Shown here piece by piece: positions 34,154-47,000 of a stretch of 58,313 nt of DNA; position 1 is the stretch's first letter; every line of letters starts with the position of its first letter. Source of the DNA: Nemertoderma westbladi (lineage: Eukaryota > Xenacoelomorpha > Nemertodermatida > Nemertodermatidae); NCBI GenBank assembly GCA_032718475.1, contig JAUCBJ010004126.1, positions 1 through 58,313 on the forward strand. The letters run 5' to 3'. Both the position numbers and the translations under genes were made by a program. The notes beneath the pieces were generated by a model. The model did not search any database and was not told the DNA's origin. It saw only the letters and a list, made by a program, of their open reading frames with translations.

Positions 34154-35316
34154 ATGGATATCATAACTTATCAATCGCTCAGCCAGTCGAAAAGGGACAA
34201 GCTAAATAAAAAGGATCTGAATAAGATCCTTCAAAGCGTCGCCGTTGGTCCAAGAAAATCTGTGGAGATTATTCAAGGTACCGGTAGGCGGCCATGTCAA
34301 TCTGAATCCGAGGAGGAATGCGATAGTCACGATCTCGACAACAGTTCTGTGGACAATTCTAGTCTCGGTACAGGTCTATCCAATGTCGATCTCAAAGATA
34401 TTCTCACTGCAATTAATGGTTTGAAAGGTGACATATCGTTCCTCTCCAAGACCTCGCGTTCGTCCTCCGACGAGCTAGGGACAATTCGGAAAAGGCTCGA
34501 TGGGATTGAGAAAAGTCAACAGTTTATCGGTGATAAATACGACGAATTTGTTAACAGAGTTGAATCTGTATCTAAAGAAAACGATATTCTCAAGGCGATG
34601 GTGGAGGAGCAAGGTAAGCTGATCATGTATCTCGAGAATGCTAAATTCAAATCCGATCAGGACAAACTCAAAGCAAACTTAGTTATCGATGGTATTCCAG
34701 CTGAAGTAAAGGATAAAGATCTTTTGGATGTCGTTCTCAAGATGGAGGGGTTTGCGAAGTTAACATGGACTGTGGAATGATCAAGAATTGTTCCAGGATT
34801 GTTCCGAATCTGATACCAGGCCATTCAGCTGCATCTCATATAAGGTCAAATAACTCGACGATCAGTCGTCCAGATCCTGTGCTATGTGAGTTTGTCAACA
34901 ACACCATGCGGAACAATCTTCTCCTAAAAAAGAAAAAACTGGGAGAAGTGTCGGAAATCGTATCAGGAACAACCCGAGTCTCAAGGGTTTATTTGAAGGA
35001 GCATCTCTCGCCTCGTAACCACTTTATATACCGCAACAGTCTCACTTTCCGCAAGAAGTTTGGTTTTCGCTATATCTGGACCCGTGATGGAGTTACTTTT
35101 ATCCGGCGATCTGATGATTCCCCACCCATTAAAGTTACTTCTATCGACCAGCTTAATGCTCTGGATCGGAATATCAAGAACCAATCAGCTAACAGCAGTG
35201 CTCCCAGAGGCGAGGTATCTAGCAGCGTTGTACCTCCAGGCCCCCCTCCCGTGGTGAGTAATAATAACATCTCTTCAAATATCTTCTCGCAGCTATCCAG
35301 CCAGGAAGCTATGTAA
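34154..35316 (+). pseudogene. LINE ORF1 (coiled coil, nucleic-acid-binding), one frameshift
   Basis: The ATG at 34154 (MDIITYQSLSQSKRDKL) fits a LINE ORF1 start. A charged linker is followed by a coiled coil (about codons 90-170) and NLVIDGIP, the start of the RRM-like core. The frame shifts near 34765; after it come VYLKEHLSPRNHFIYRNSL and FGFRYIWTRDGVTFIRR, the C-terminal nucleic-acid-binding part of this ORF1 type. It ends at 35316 after a Pro/Ser-rich tail. ORF1p normally coats LINE RNA as a trimer. This copy encodes no complete protein. Confidence 0.8.
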
Positions 35317-35573
35317 TCACAATATTCACATATAATTTTCGCCTCTACCCGGTGGACTTTCTTGCCGTAGGGCTTTCTCATTTTAGAACAATGCGTACTC
35401 TAATAACATACCAATTTAATAGCATTATTGTATATGTTAAATAAATTCATTATGAATAATATAACAAACACATTACAATCATTATATCACACTAATTCAT
35501 TCTAACGATCGCCTCAAACCTCTTAATCACTAACCTGCTCACTGAACCTTCCATATTGTCTTAAATATTCTCT

Positions 35574-38500
35574 ATGACTCCTAATATTTCCAACAGTAAA
35601 CAATCATGCTATGTATGTGAGTCTCATGTCAATCCTAATGAACCAAACCTTGTTTGTGCAATTTGCATGTGCTCATTTCACCTTCCATGCTCTAGGTTAT
35701 CTTATACAGACTTTATTGATCTAAATCGCACCACTTTGTAGACAATGACGATGTTGATATATTTTCCGACGAATGCGATAACTTTATTTCGCCGGCTCCT
35801 ATAGCTCCCTTGAGTTTTAACATTTCCGAATATTTTGATATTAGTAAATTCAACACTAACATTACTAATAACATTCTGCAGGGATTATCTGTGTTTCACT
35901 TAAACATTTGTAGCCTGTCTACTAATATTAATGAACTATTGTTGTTTTTATCTTGCCTTAATAGTCCTTTCGATACACTAGCATTAACCGAAACTTTTTT
36001 GAAAGATGATTCCAGAATGCTTCTTATAAATATCCTTGGGTATCAGAAACCCTTTATATGTAACAGGGTAAATGGGCAGGCACGTGGCGGTGTGGCTGTT
36101 TATGTGCGAAATGGAATCAGTGCAACTGAACGACCTGATTTGTACATCGATAATTTGAATATTGAAAATGTATGGGTACAAGTGGATAGTGGTTCTAATT
36201 TACCGCCGGCAGTTATTTTTTACAGGTTTACAGTTATTTTTTAGCTTTTACAGGCCTGAGTCATCCATAACTCCTATAACTACCTTTCTGGACAACATAG
36301 AATCCAAACTTAAATTATTAATAGAATCAAAATCTCAAGTAATTTTAACAGGCGATTTTAATGTCAATGTTCTTAAAATGAATCAGCGCGCGGCAGATTA
36401 TTTACATATGTTTGAACAATATGGTTATTCTCAACTTATTGCTCAAGCAACTCGTGTTTATAATGACTTTCAGTCATGTATTGATCACTTCTTTTCTAAT
36501 ATTAATTCAACATTCTCCTCTGCTGGTGTTTTTTATCCAAAATTGGGACGACGGATCACTACCCGACTTTTTCATTTTTTAATGATTATAAAAAGTGTTA
36601 TAAACCCCCTGGTGATACGTATTACTACGATTACTCCAGTTTTAATAAAGACGACTTTATTAACGACCTCAATGTACTTAATTTTGAACCCAATGTGGAT
36701 GATACTGATCAATCTCCTGAACATCAGTTTAATGATTTTCTCAGTAATTTTGAAAGAATATGTTCCTCTCACCTAGGGAGGAAAAGTCAACTTATAAAAC
36801 AAAACCTATGAAAACGTGGATAACTACTGGGATTCTCAAAAGTATTGTTAAAAAGAATGCTATTTTCTCTGATTACATGAAATATAGTAATGCTGCAAAT
36901 TGGAGAACCTATACAGAATACAGAAATAATCTCAATAAAGTAATTCGAAAGGCGGAACAAACATACTATGAAAAGGAATTCACAAAAGTTGGGATACAAC
37001 CAGATAAAATGTGGAAACTAGTGAATGGAATTATATCTAAAAAGGGGAATCGTCAATGCCCGTCGAAGGTCATTGACCCTACCAATAAAGAAGTTATTAC
37101 TGATCTACGATAAATTGCTGACGTATTTAATAGATTTTTTACTTCGATCGGTCCTTCATTAGCTTCAGATATTCCCACTGTACACACCCGACCTCAATTT
37201 TATCTCCCACCTTCTCGCTCGAACTCTTTTGTTTTAAGTGAAACATGTGAGCTTGAAGTTCTCTTCCTTATATATGATACCCCAGAAAATAAATCTACCA
37301 ATGACGCCTTTCCCGTGAAAATAGTCAAGATTTCTGCCCCTATCATAGCGGGTCGGCTGGCAGTTTTGTATAACCGATGTATTAAAGCTGGCGTTTTCCC
37401 TGATACACTTAAACAGGCTGCAGTAGTTCCCGTGCACAAAACTAGCTCACCCTACGACCCCAACAATTTTCGACCAATATCCTTACTACCGATTTTTGGA
37501 AAAATTTTGTAACGGATCATATATTGTCAGCTATCTTGTTATGTTGAAAAGTTCCATACCGTAACCAAAAACCAGTATGGCTTTAGAAAGCGGCACTCTA
37601 CCTCGCACGCACTTATTGATGTTGCTCATAGGTTGCAGTCTGCACTGGATGACGGAATAACTTCTTGTGGTCTCTACATCGATCTCCGCAAGGCCTTCGA
37701 TACAGTGGATCACGTGATCCTGCTTTCCAAATTAGAGTCATATGGAATCCGTGGCAGACCGCTACAGATGTTTTCGAGTTATTTAAGTTCCAGAACACAA
37801 CGCGTCAAGCTGAACGATACATATTCTACTTGCTTACCTATTACAATGGGAGTTCCTCAGGGGTCTATCTTGGGACCGTTGTTGTTTTTGTTGTATATAG
37901 ATGATTTATCCCTGGCGACATCACTCTTAAGCTTAACAGTTCTATTTGCCGACGACACCAGCCTTCTCGCTAGCCATCACAACCCCCACAACCTAGTAAA
38001 TATTGTCAACCTTGAACTTGAACAGTTGTCGGAATGGTTTGCTTCTAATCGCTTATCATTGAATATTGATAAAACTGTATATTGTTTATATTCCAACAAC
38101 CCGCGGTCCACTGAAAATGTAGCCCAAGTTAAAATAAAAGATACAAATCTAAAGTGTAAAAATGAAATTAAATATCTCGGTCTCATACTTGACAACCACT
38201 TGAATTGGAAGTCCCACTGTAAATATGTAATATCTATGGTGTCGAAATTTACTGGCTTGTTTTTTAAACTCAGACACTTGTTGCCTCTATCGGTGCTCAA
38301 ATCAATATATTATTCCCTCGTAAATTCACGGATCCTCTACGGTATTGCCTTATGGGGCAGCTCCTACCCAACATAATATTAATAAAATTCGTGTTCTGGT
38401 AAATAAAATTGTGAGTGCTATAACATTCAGTGAATGGGATTGCCACTCTTTTCCCATTTATCGTCGGTTAGAAATTTTGCCCATTCAAGCTTTGTATAAG

Positions 38501-38779
38501 TTAAATGTTGCCAAGCTCATGTTCGATGCGTTTCATGGTTTATTACCTTCTGGTTTAACGAATCTCTTTCGTTTATCTAATACTGTTCATAACTATAACA
38601 CTCGTGGTTCATACAATACTAATTTCTTTATTCCTCGCTTTCGTACTGTCCGTGGACAAATGTCCATACAGTATCAGGGCCCTATTACCTGGAACGAGAT
38701 ACCAATTATCATACGGTCCACACAAAAACTTTCGACCTTTTCCAAAAACTTTAAGGCACATCTTCTCAGCGATAATTAA
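35574..38779 (+). pseudogene. LINE ORF2: PHD-like finger, endonuclease, reverse transcriptase
   Basis: The ATG at 35574 opens into a Cys/His cluster (CYVC ... CAICMCSFHLPC) like the PHD finger at the start of some CR1-type ORF2 proteins. After a frameshift near 35740 comes the APE endonuclease: VFHLNICSLS, LALTETFL, GGVAVYVRNG, then in the next frame FYRPESS and LTGDFNVNVL, and after another shift TDHYPTF. The RT occupies one frame from 36760 to 38376 with two TAA codons. Its motifs are YIDLRKAFDTVDH, MGVPQGSILGPLLFLLYIDDL, LFADDTSLL (the catalytic FADD) and IKYLGLILD. The last segment, 38345-38779, is the C-terminal domain (HNYNTRGSYNT, QYQGPITWNEIP). ORF2 is followed by a T-rich 3' region. 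The copy is clearly inactive. Confidence 0.88.
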
Positions 38780-38943
38780 TCTTCCCTTTTTTTTTTAATT
38801 TTCTTTTGTTTTTCTTTTTTGTAATTCTGGATTTTTAAATTTCTTTTTCGATAGCTATTCTATGGTATTTCATCTAGTCAGATTCGATCTATCATTATGT
38901 TGTACATCCCTTATAATTTCTCAATGTAGGTCTCTTCAGTAGT

Positions 38944-38957
38944 CCCCCCCCCCCCCC
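38944..38957. repeat. C14 homopolymer
   Basis: Fourteen consecutive C bases are followed by AGTCCCCC, at the boundary between the plus-strand LINE and the minus-strand LINE. Confidence 0.95.
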
Positions 38958-38988
38958 AGTCCCCCTCACGGTGGTAGCAACCTTCAAG

Positions 38989-40458
38989 CTATGGCTTTTC
39001 TGTTATCACCCTTTTCCCTCTGTTCTCAGTTATCGAACCATTAACAAACTGGCTCTCAATCGTCCACACTAACATGTATGTGTTTAATATATTTTGTATA
39101 CCAGTAATGCATTTATCAAAGGTGGAGGTTATTTTTAACATTGAAAGAGAAAAATAAACGAAACAATACGTAGGCCTACCGGTTGAAACAATAAAAGCGA
39201 ACTCGGACCAGCGAACTCGGACAGTGGAAATGAGATCCTTCCAGGCTTCCCGATTCTCCATAGTTGTCGCAATTTCGTTTCTCCCAAGTTCAGTATCCCT
39301 TTCAAGTTGATCTATATATGTTATGGCCGGTCGTCCACGACTACGCTTTCCATGAGTTGGTTGCCAGATAAGTAGATCTGGTATGACCTCATCTTTACTT
39401 CGCCAGCAGTGTCCACTGAATCTTAATCTGCGTTCACGGAGGGTGGTTGATGCAGGTGGTATTGTACCATAAAGCTCGGCGTTTGTCATGAGTTGTCTCC
39501 AGCTGATGTTCAGGGCTGCCCTTAGTAGTCTTGTGTAGCAACCATCAATCCGTTGTTCAAGTGATTTAGTCAGTGTCCAGGTCTCACCCCCGTATAAAAA
39601 TACACTTTCCACTGTGGCTCGAAAGAACTTAGTCTTCAGGTGCCTGGAGAGATCTGATTTCCAGATGGTATCCATTTTTGATAGAGCTACCCAAGCCTTT
39701 GCTTTCCTTACTTCTATGTCCTTTTTGCTACTCTCTATCCATGAACCAAGGTACTGGAAGTCATCGACCTTCCTTAGTTGATTATTATCAATGGTTGCCA
39801 AGTTTCCATGAACATTAAAGGTGATGAATTCGGTCTTGGTAGCATTTATATGCAATCCAACCTCCTTAGCAGCCCTCTCCACTTTATTTAGTAGAAGCTG
39901 TGCGTATTAGAGTATTATCGTATTAGAGAGCAGGCCGATGTCATCCGCAAAGTCGGTGTCTGTGACTGTTGTTGCCGGATATCTACTACTTCTGCGTTCT
40001 TGAAGTGTGAATCCCAGATCTTCACCCTTTGTGGCAGTCCTCATTGCGTAATTCAGCACAATTACAAATAGTAATGGTGCTAATGTGTCACCTTGCAGTA
40101 CGCCAGCCAGGATTGAGAAAAACTCACTTTCACCATTTGGTGAGAGCACCTGCGCTTCTGTGTCACAATATAACAATCCAATGCCAGCAACAATCACTTC
40201 TGGTATTCCATAAGCTCTTAGGATTTCAAGCATTTTGCCTCTAAGGATGGAGTCGAATGCCTTCTTGAAGTCCACAAAAGTCATGACTGCGGGGAGATTC
40301 TTTGACTTAATTCCTTCAATCAGTCTCCGTAGTGCAAGTATCTGAGCTATTGTTGATCTTCTTGGTCGAATTCCGTTTTGGCTCTTACGCAGTAGTTTCT
40401 CTATGTGAGGCCTAATCCTATATAGAATCATTTTATTGTATATTTTGGCAGCTACCAC
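38989..40458 (-). pseudogene. LINE reverse transcriptase with one in-frame stop
   Basis: One frame runs 40458-39907 and, after a single stop, 39882-38989. RT motifs in order: NGIRPRRSTIAQILALRRLI, TFVDFKKAFDS, LAGVLQGDTLAPLLFVIVL and TDFADDIGLLS (the catalytic FADD). The stop (TAA) lies in a local duplication of GTATTAGAG at 39904-39928. Downstream are INATKTEFITF, FQYLGSWIESS, LYGGETWTLTKSLEQRIDGC and a WRQLMTNAELYG block, all expected in this family. The C-terminal 60 or so codons beyond about 39200 look unrelated and may be flank; a 14-bp tandem duplication lies at about 39198-39226. Confidence 0.85.
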
Positions 40459-40515
40459 AAGCAGACAGATCCCACGATAGTTTGTTGGTATGCCGAGGTC
40501 TCCTTTCTTGTGGAA
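38989..40515 (-). mobile_element. LINE RT half on minus strand (RTE-like family, tentative)
   Basis: The minus strand carries one LINE ORF2 from the RT start (HKKGDLGIPTNYRGICLL, about 40505) to its end near 39200-38989. The endonuclease part is missing because the element is cut at about 40515, where the 78-bp array begins. The same family supplies the small antisense fragment at 32310-32446. Its style (VMTFVDFKKAFDSI, GVLQGDTLAPLLF) is that of a large marine-invertebrate family I would place near RTE, though the clade is uncertain. Confidence 0.8.
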
Positions 40516-40584
40516 AGGTTTTATATTGTAGAGAAGGTTTCCTAACAGTAGTAGATTGGAACCAACCGTAATGCTGATAATAGC
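40516..40584. repeat. Partial 78-bp unit at the LINE junction
   Basis: TATATTGTAGAGAAGGTTTC through GGAACCAACCGTAATGCTGA matches most of one 78-bp unit and directly abuts the truncated LINE. It is separated from the main array by the unique island at 40585-41098. Confidence 0.85.
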
Positions 40585-41098
40585 ACCGTAATAGGTGGGG
40601 GACCTTTGCTCCTCGTTATGGGTCCAGAGATGACTTTGTCCGGAGTGAGTTGCTTGTTGTTCACGTTTGGATGTTTGGGTGAAAATGCAGAGTTACCATC
40701 AGTGACGGTCCGGTGATTGGGAGTAAAGTCCTTGTGAGTGGTCAGATCAGAAGTTACTGGAGTGTCAGTGTGGGATGAGTAAAAGGTGGCGTCCAGCGTG
40801 GTAGATGATTCGAGTGTCCTAGTGAATGCGAATGTGTCGGAAGGTGAAGGGCTGTTAGGTGTGGGAATCGCAAACGGGGCCATAATTTGTCCAGTTGCCA
40901 TGGTAGTGTTGTGTACTGTAGTTGGGCTACAGCTGACAGTGACAGTGTGGTTAGTGGGTAAGGAAGCGGGCTGGAAGCATAAGGTTAAGGTAGTTGTAGG
41001 TAAATTAGTGCAGGGGGGCCTACAGTATGACACAGACACGACGGCAGGTACAGTTACAGAATTCAATAAATTACAACTATAAGTATCAGATGGCATTA
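40585..41098 (-). other. Unique island between 78-bp units, open on minus strand
   Basis: This stretch is not repeat. On the minus strand it stays open from 41096 to 40542 (184 codons). The translation is rich in Thr, Ser and Pro and ends with VISGPITRSKGPPPITVLL before running into repeat sequence. ITRSKG-type sequences occur in retroelement polyproteins, but I cannot identify the family. It could be a trapped mobile-element fragment or an unrelated insertion. The same 26-bp repeat segment borders it on both sides (40551-40576 and 41101-41126). Confidence 0.5.
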
Positions 41099-44000
41099 AA
41101 GTAGATTGGAACCAACCGTAATGCTGTAGAGTAACAATAAAATGTATTTATATTGTAGAAGAAGGTTTTCTAACAGTAGTAGATTGGAACCAACCGTAAT
41201 GCTGATTAGTAACAATAAAATGTATTTATATTGTAGAAGAAGGTTTCCTAACAGTAGTAGATTGGAACCAACCGTAATGCTGATAATAAACAATAAAATG
41301 TATTTATATTGTAGAAGAAGGTTTCCTAACAGTAGTAGATTGGAACCAACCGTAATGCTGGTTAGTAACAATAAAATGTATTTATATTGTAGAAGAAGGT
41401 TTCCTAACAGTAGTAGATTGGAACCAACCGTAATGCTGTAGAGTAACAATAAAATGTATTTATATTGTAGAAGAAGGTTTTCTAACAGTAGTAGATTGGA
41501 ACCAACCGTAATGCTGATAATAAACAATAAAATGTATTTATATTGTAGAAGAAGGTTTCCTAACAGTAGTAGATTGGAACCAACCGTAATGCTGTAGAGT
41601 AACAATAAAATGTATTTATATTGTAGAAGAAGGTTTCCTAACAGTAGTAGATTGGAACCAACCGTAATGCTGTAGAGTAACAATAAAATGTATTTATATT
41701 GTAGAAGAAGGTTTCCTAACAGTAGTAGATTGGAACCAACCGTAATGCTGGAGAGTAACAATAAAATGTATTTATATTGTAGAAGAAGGTTTCCTAACAG
41801 TAGTAGATTGGAACCAACCGTAATGCTGGAGAGTAACAATAAAATGTATTTATATTGTAGAAGAAGGTTTCCTAACAGTAGTAGATTGGAACCAACCGTA
41901 ATGCTGATTAGTAACAATAAAATGTATTTATATTGTAGAAGAAGGTTTCCTAACAGTAGTAGATTGGAACCAACCGTAATGCTGATTAGTAACAATAAAA
42001 TGTATTTATATTGTAGAAGAAGGTTTCCTAACAGTAGTAGATTGGAACCAACCGTAATGCTGATAATAAACAATAAAATGTATTTATATTGTAGAAGAAG
42101 GTTTCCTAACAGTAGTAGATTGGAACCAACCGTAATGCTGGTTAGTAACAATAAAATGTATTTATATTGTAGAAGAAGGTTTCCTAACAGTAGTAGATTG
42201 GAACCAACCGTAATGCTGTAGAGTAACAATAAAATGTATTTATATTGTAGAAGAAGGTTTCCTAACAGTAGTAGATTGGAACCAACCGTAATGCTGTAGA
42301 GTAACAATAAAATGTATTTATATTGTAGAAGAAGGTTTCCTAACAGTAGTAGATTGGAACCAACCGTAATGCTGATAATAAACAATAAAATGTATTTATA
42401 TTGTAGAAGAAGGTTTCCTAACAGTAGTAGATTGGAACCAACCGTAATGCTGGTTAGTAACAATAAAATGTATTTATATTGTAGAAGAAGGTTTCCTAAC
42501 AGTAGTAGATTGGAACCAACCGTAATGCTGTAGAGTAACAATAAAATGTATTTATATTGTAGAAGAAGGTTTCCTAACAGTAGTAGATTGGAACCAACCG
42601 TAATGCTGTAGAGTAACAATAAAATGTATTTATATTGTAGAAGAAGGTTTCCTAACAGTAGTAGATTGGAACCAACCGTAATGCTGATAATAAACAATAA
42701 AATGTATTTATATTGTAGAAGAAGGTTTCCTAACAGTAGTAGATTGGAACCAACCGTAATGCTGGTTAGTAACAATAAAATGTATTTATATTGTAGAAGA
42801 AGGTTTCCTAACAGTAGTAGATTGGAACCAACCGTAATGCTGTAGAGTAACAATAAAATGTATTTATATTGTAGAAGAAGGTTTCCTAACAGTAGTAGAT
42901 TGGAACCAACCGTAATGCTGTAGAGTAACAATAAAATGTATTTATATTGTAGAAGAAGGTTTCCTAACAGTAGTAGATTGGAACCAACCGTAATGCTGTA
43001 GAGTAACAATAAAATGTATTTATATTGTAGAAGAAGGTTTCCTAACAGTAGTAGATTGGAACCAACCGTAATGCTGATAATAAACAATAAAATGTATTTA
43101 TATTGTAGAAGAAGGTTTCCTAACAGTAGTAGATTGGAACCAACCGTAATGCTGGTTAGTAACAATAAAATGTATTTATATTGTAGAAGAAGGTTTCCTA
43201 ACAGTAGTAGATTGGAACCAACCGTAATGCTGTAGAGTAACAATAAAATGTATTTATATTGTAGAAGAAGGTTTCCTAACAGTAGTAGATTGGAACCAAC
43301 CGTAATGCTGATAATAAACAATAAAATGTATTTATATTGTAGAAGAAGGTTTCCTAACAGTAGTAGATTGGAACCAACCGTAATGCTGTAGAGTAACAAT
43401 AAAATGTATTTATATTGTAGAAGAAGGTTTCCTAACAGTAGTAGATTGGAACCAATCGTAATGCTGATTAGTAACAATAAAATGTATTTATATTGTAGAA
43501 GAAGGTTTCCTAACAGTAGTAGATTGGAACCAACCGTAATGCTGATAATAAACAATAAAATGTATTTATATTGTAGAAGAAGGTTTCCTAACAGTAGTAG
43601 ATTGGAACCAACCGTAATGCTGGTTAGTAACAATAAAATGTATTTATATTGTAGAAGAAGGTTTCCTAACAGTAGTAGATTGGAACCAACCGTAATGCTG
43701 GAGAGTAACAATAAAATGTATTTATATTGTAGAAGAAGGTTTCCTAACAGTAGTAGATTGGAACCAACCGTAATGCTGTAGAGTAACAATAAAATGTATT
43801 TATATTGTAGAAGAAGGTTTCCTAACAGTAGTAGATTGGAACCAACCGTAATGCTGTAGAGTAACAATAAAATGTATTTATATTGTAGAAGAAGGTTTCC
43901 TAACAGTAGTAGATTGGAACCAACCGTAATGCTGTAGAGTAACAATAAAATGTATTTATATTGTAGAAGAAGGTTTCCTAACAGTAGTAGATTGGAACCA

Positions 44001-47000
44001 ACCGTAATGCTGTAGAGTAACAATAAAATGTATTTATATTGTAGAAGAAGGTTTCCTAACAGTAGTAGATTGGAACCAACCGTAATGCTGTAGAGTAACA
44101 ATAAAATGTATTTATATTGTAGAAGAAGGTTTCCTAACAGTAGTAGATTGGAACCAACCGTAATGCTGTAGAGTAACAATAAAATGTATTTATATTGTAG
44201 AAGAAGGTTTCCTAACAGTAGTAGATTGGAACCAACCGTAATGCTGTAGAGTAACAATAAAATGTATTTATATTGTAGAAGAATGTTTCCTAACAGTAGT
44301 AGATTGGACCCAACCGTAATGCTGATTAGTAACAATAAAATGTATTTATATTGTAGAAGAAGGTTTCCTAACAGTAGTAGATTGGAACCAACCGTAATGC
44401 TGTAGAGTAACAATAAAATGTATTTATATTGTAGAAGAAGGTTTCCTAACAGTAGTAGATTGGAACCAACCGTAATGCTGTAGAGTAACAATAAAATGTA
44501 TTTATATTGTAGAAGAAGGTTTCCTAACAGTAGTAGATTGGAACCAACCGTAATGCTGTAGAGTAACAATAAAATGTATTTATATTGTAGAAGAAGGTTT
44601 CCTAACAGTAGTAGATTGGAACCAACCGTAATGCTGTAGAGTAACAATAAAATGTATTTATATTGTAGAAGAAGGTTTCCTAACAGTAGTAGATTGGAAC
44701 CAACCGTAATGCTGTAGAGTAACAATAAAATGTATTTATATTGTAGAAGAAGGTTTCCTAACAGTAGTAGATTGGAACCAACCGTAATGCTGTAGAGTAA
44801 CAATAAAATGTATTTATATTGTAGAAGAAGGTTTCCTAACAGTAGTAGATTGGAACCAACCGTAATGCTGATTAGTAACAATAAAATGTATTTATATTGT
44901 AGAAGAAGGTTTCCTAACAGTAGTAGATTGGAACCAACCGTAATGCTGTAGAGTAACAATAAAATGTATTTATATTGTAGAAGAAGGTTTCCTAACAGTA
45001 GTAGATTGGAACCAACCGTAATGCTGATTAGTAACAATAAAATGTATTTATATTGTAGAAGAAGGTTTCCTAACAGTAGTAGATTGGAACCAACCGTAAT
45101 GCTGTAGAGTAACAATAAAATGTATTTATATTGTAGAAGAAGGTTTCCTAACAGTAGTAGATTGGAACCAACCGTAATGCTGTAGAGTAACAATAAAATG
45201 TATTTATATTGTAGAAGAAGGTTTCCTAACAGTAGTAGATTGGAACCAACCGTAATGCTGTAGAGTAACAATAAAATGTATTTATATTGTAGAAGAAGGT
45301 TTCCTAACAGTAGTAGATTGGAACCAACCGTAATGCTGTAGAGTAACAATAAAATGTATTTATATTGTAGAAGAAGGTTTCCTAACAGTAGTAGATTGGA
45401 ACCAACCGTAATGCTGTAGAGTAACAATAAAATGTATTTATATTGTAGAAGAAGGTTTCCTAACAGTAGTAGATTGGAACCAACCGTAATGCTGTAGAGT
45501 AACAATAAAATGTATTTATATTGTAGAAGAAGGTTTCCTAACAGTAGTAGATTGGAACCAACCGTAATGCTGATTAGTAACAATAAAATGTATTTATATT
45601 GTAGAAGAAGGTTTCCTAACAGTAGTAGATTGGAACCAACCGTAATGCTGTAGAGTAACAATAAAATGTATTTATATTGTAGAAGAAGGTTTCCTAACAG
45701 TAGTAGATTGGAACCAACCGTAATGCTGATAATAAACAATAAAATGTATTTATATTGTAGAAGAAGGTTTCCTAACAGTAGTAGATTGGAACCAACCGTA
45801 ATGCTGATTAGTAACAATAAAATGTATTTATATTGTAGAAGAAGGTTTCCTAACAGTAGTAGATTGGAACCAACCGTAATGCTGATTAGTAACAATAAAA
45901 TGTATTTATATTGTAGAAGAAGGTTTCCTAACAGTAGTAGATTGGAACCAACCGTAATGCTGATTAGTAACAATAAAATGTATTTATATTGTAGAAGAAG
46001 GTTTCCTAACAGTAGTAGATTGGAACCAACCGTAATGCTGTAGAGTAACAATAAAATGTATTTATATTGTAGAAGAAGGTTTCCTAACAGTAGTAGATTG
46101 GAACCAACCGTAATGCTGGTTAGTAACAATAAAATGTATTTATATTGTAGAAGAAGGTTTCCTAACAGTAGTAGATTGGAACCAACCGTAATGCTGATAA
46201 TAAACAATAAAATGTATTTATATTGTAGAAGAAGGTTTCCTAACAGTAGTAGATTGGAACCAACCGTAATGCTGGTTAGTAACAATAAAATGTATTTATA
46301 TTGTAGAAGAAGGTTTCCTAACAGTAGTAGATTGGAACCAACCGTAATGCTGGTTAGTAACAATAAAATGTATTTATATTGTAGAAGAAGGTTTCCTAAC
46401 AGTAGTAGATTGGAACCAACCGTAATGCTGATAATAAACAATAAAATGTATTTATATTGTAGAAGAAGGTTTCCTAACAGTAGTAGATTGGAACCAACCG
46501 TAATGCTGGTTAGTAACAATAAAATGTATTTATATTGTAGAAGAAGGTTTCCTAACAGTAGTAGATTGGAACCAACCGTAATGCTGATAATAAACAATAA
46601 AATGTATTTATATTGTAGAAGAAGGTTTCCTAACAGTAGTAGATTGGAACCAACCGTAATGCTGGAGAGTAACAATAAAATGTATTTATATTGTAGAAGA
46701 AGGTTTCCTAACAGTAGTAGATTGGAACCAACCGTAATGCTGGAGAGTAACAATAAAATGTATTTATATTGTAGAAGAAGGTTTCCTAACAGTAGTAGAT
46801 TGGAACCAACCGTAATGCTGGTTAGTAACAATAAAATGTATTTATATTGTAGAAGAAGGTTTCCTAACAGTAGTAGATTGGAACCAACCGTAATGCTGAT
46901 AATAAACAATAAAATGTATTTATATTGTAGACGAAGGTTTCCTAACAGTAGTAGATTGGAACCAACCGTAATGCTGATTAGTAACAATAAAATGTATTTA

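Larger units (their letters stand above)
34131..38985 (+). mobile_element. CR1/L2-like LINE, nearly full length, inactive
   Basis: ORF1 (coiled coil plus RNA-binding type domain) is followed by ORF2 with PHD-like finger, APE endonuclease, RT and the family's C-terminal domain, all on plus and in canonical order over about 4.7 kb. Lesions: frameshift in ORF1 near 34765; frameshifts near 35740, 36215-36250 (local duplication) and 36540; TAA at 37111-37113 and 37510-37512; frameshift near 38370. The 3' end is T-rich, with C14 at 38944-38957. No target-site duplication could be recognised. Confidence 0.85.
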
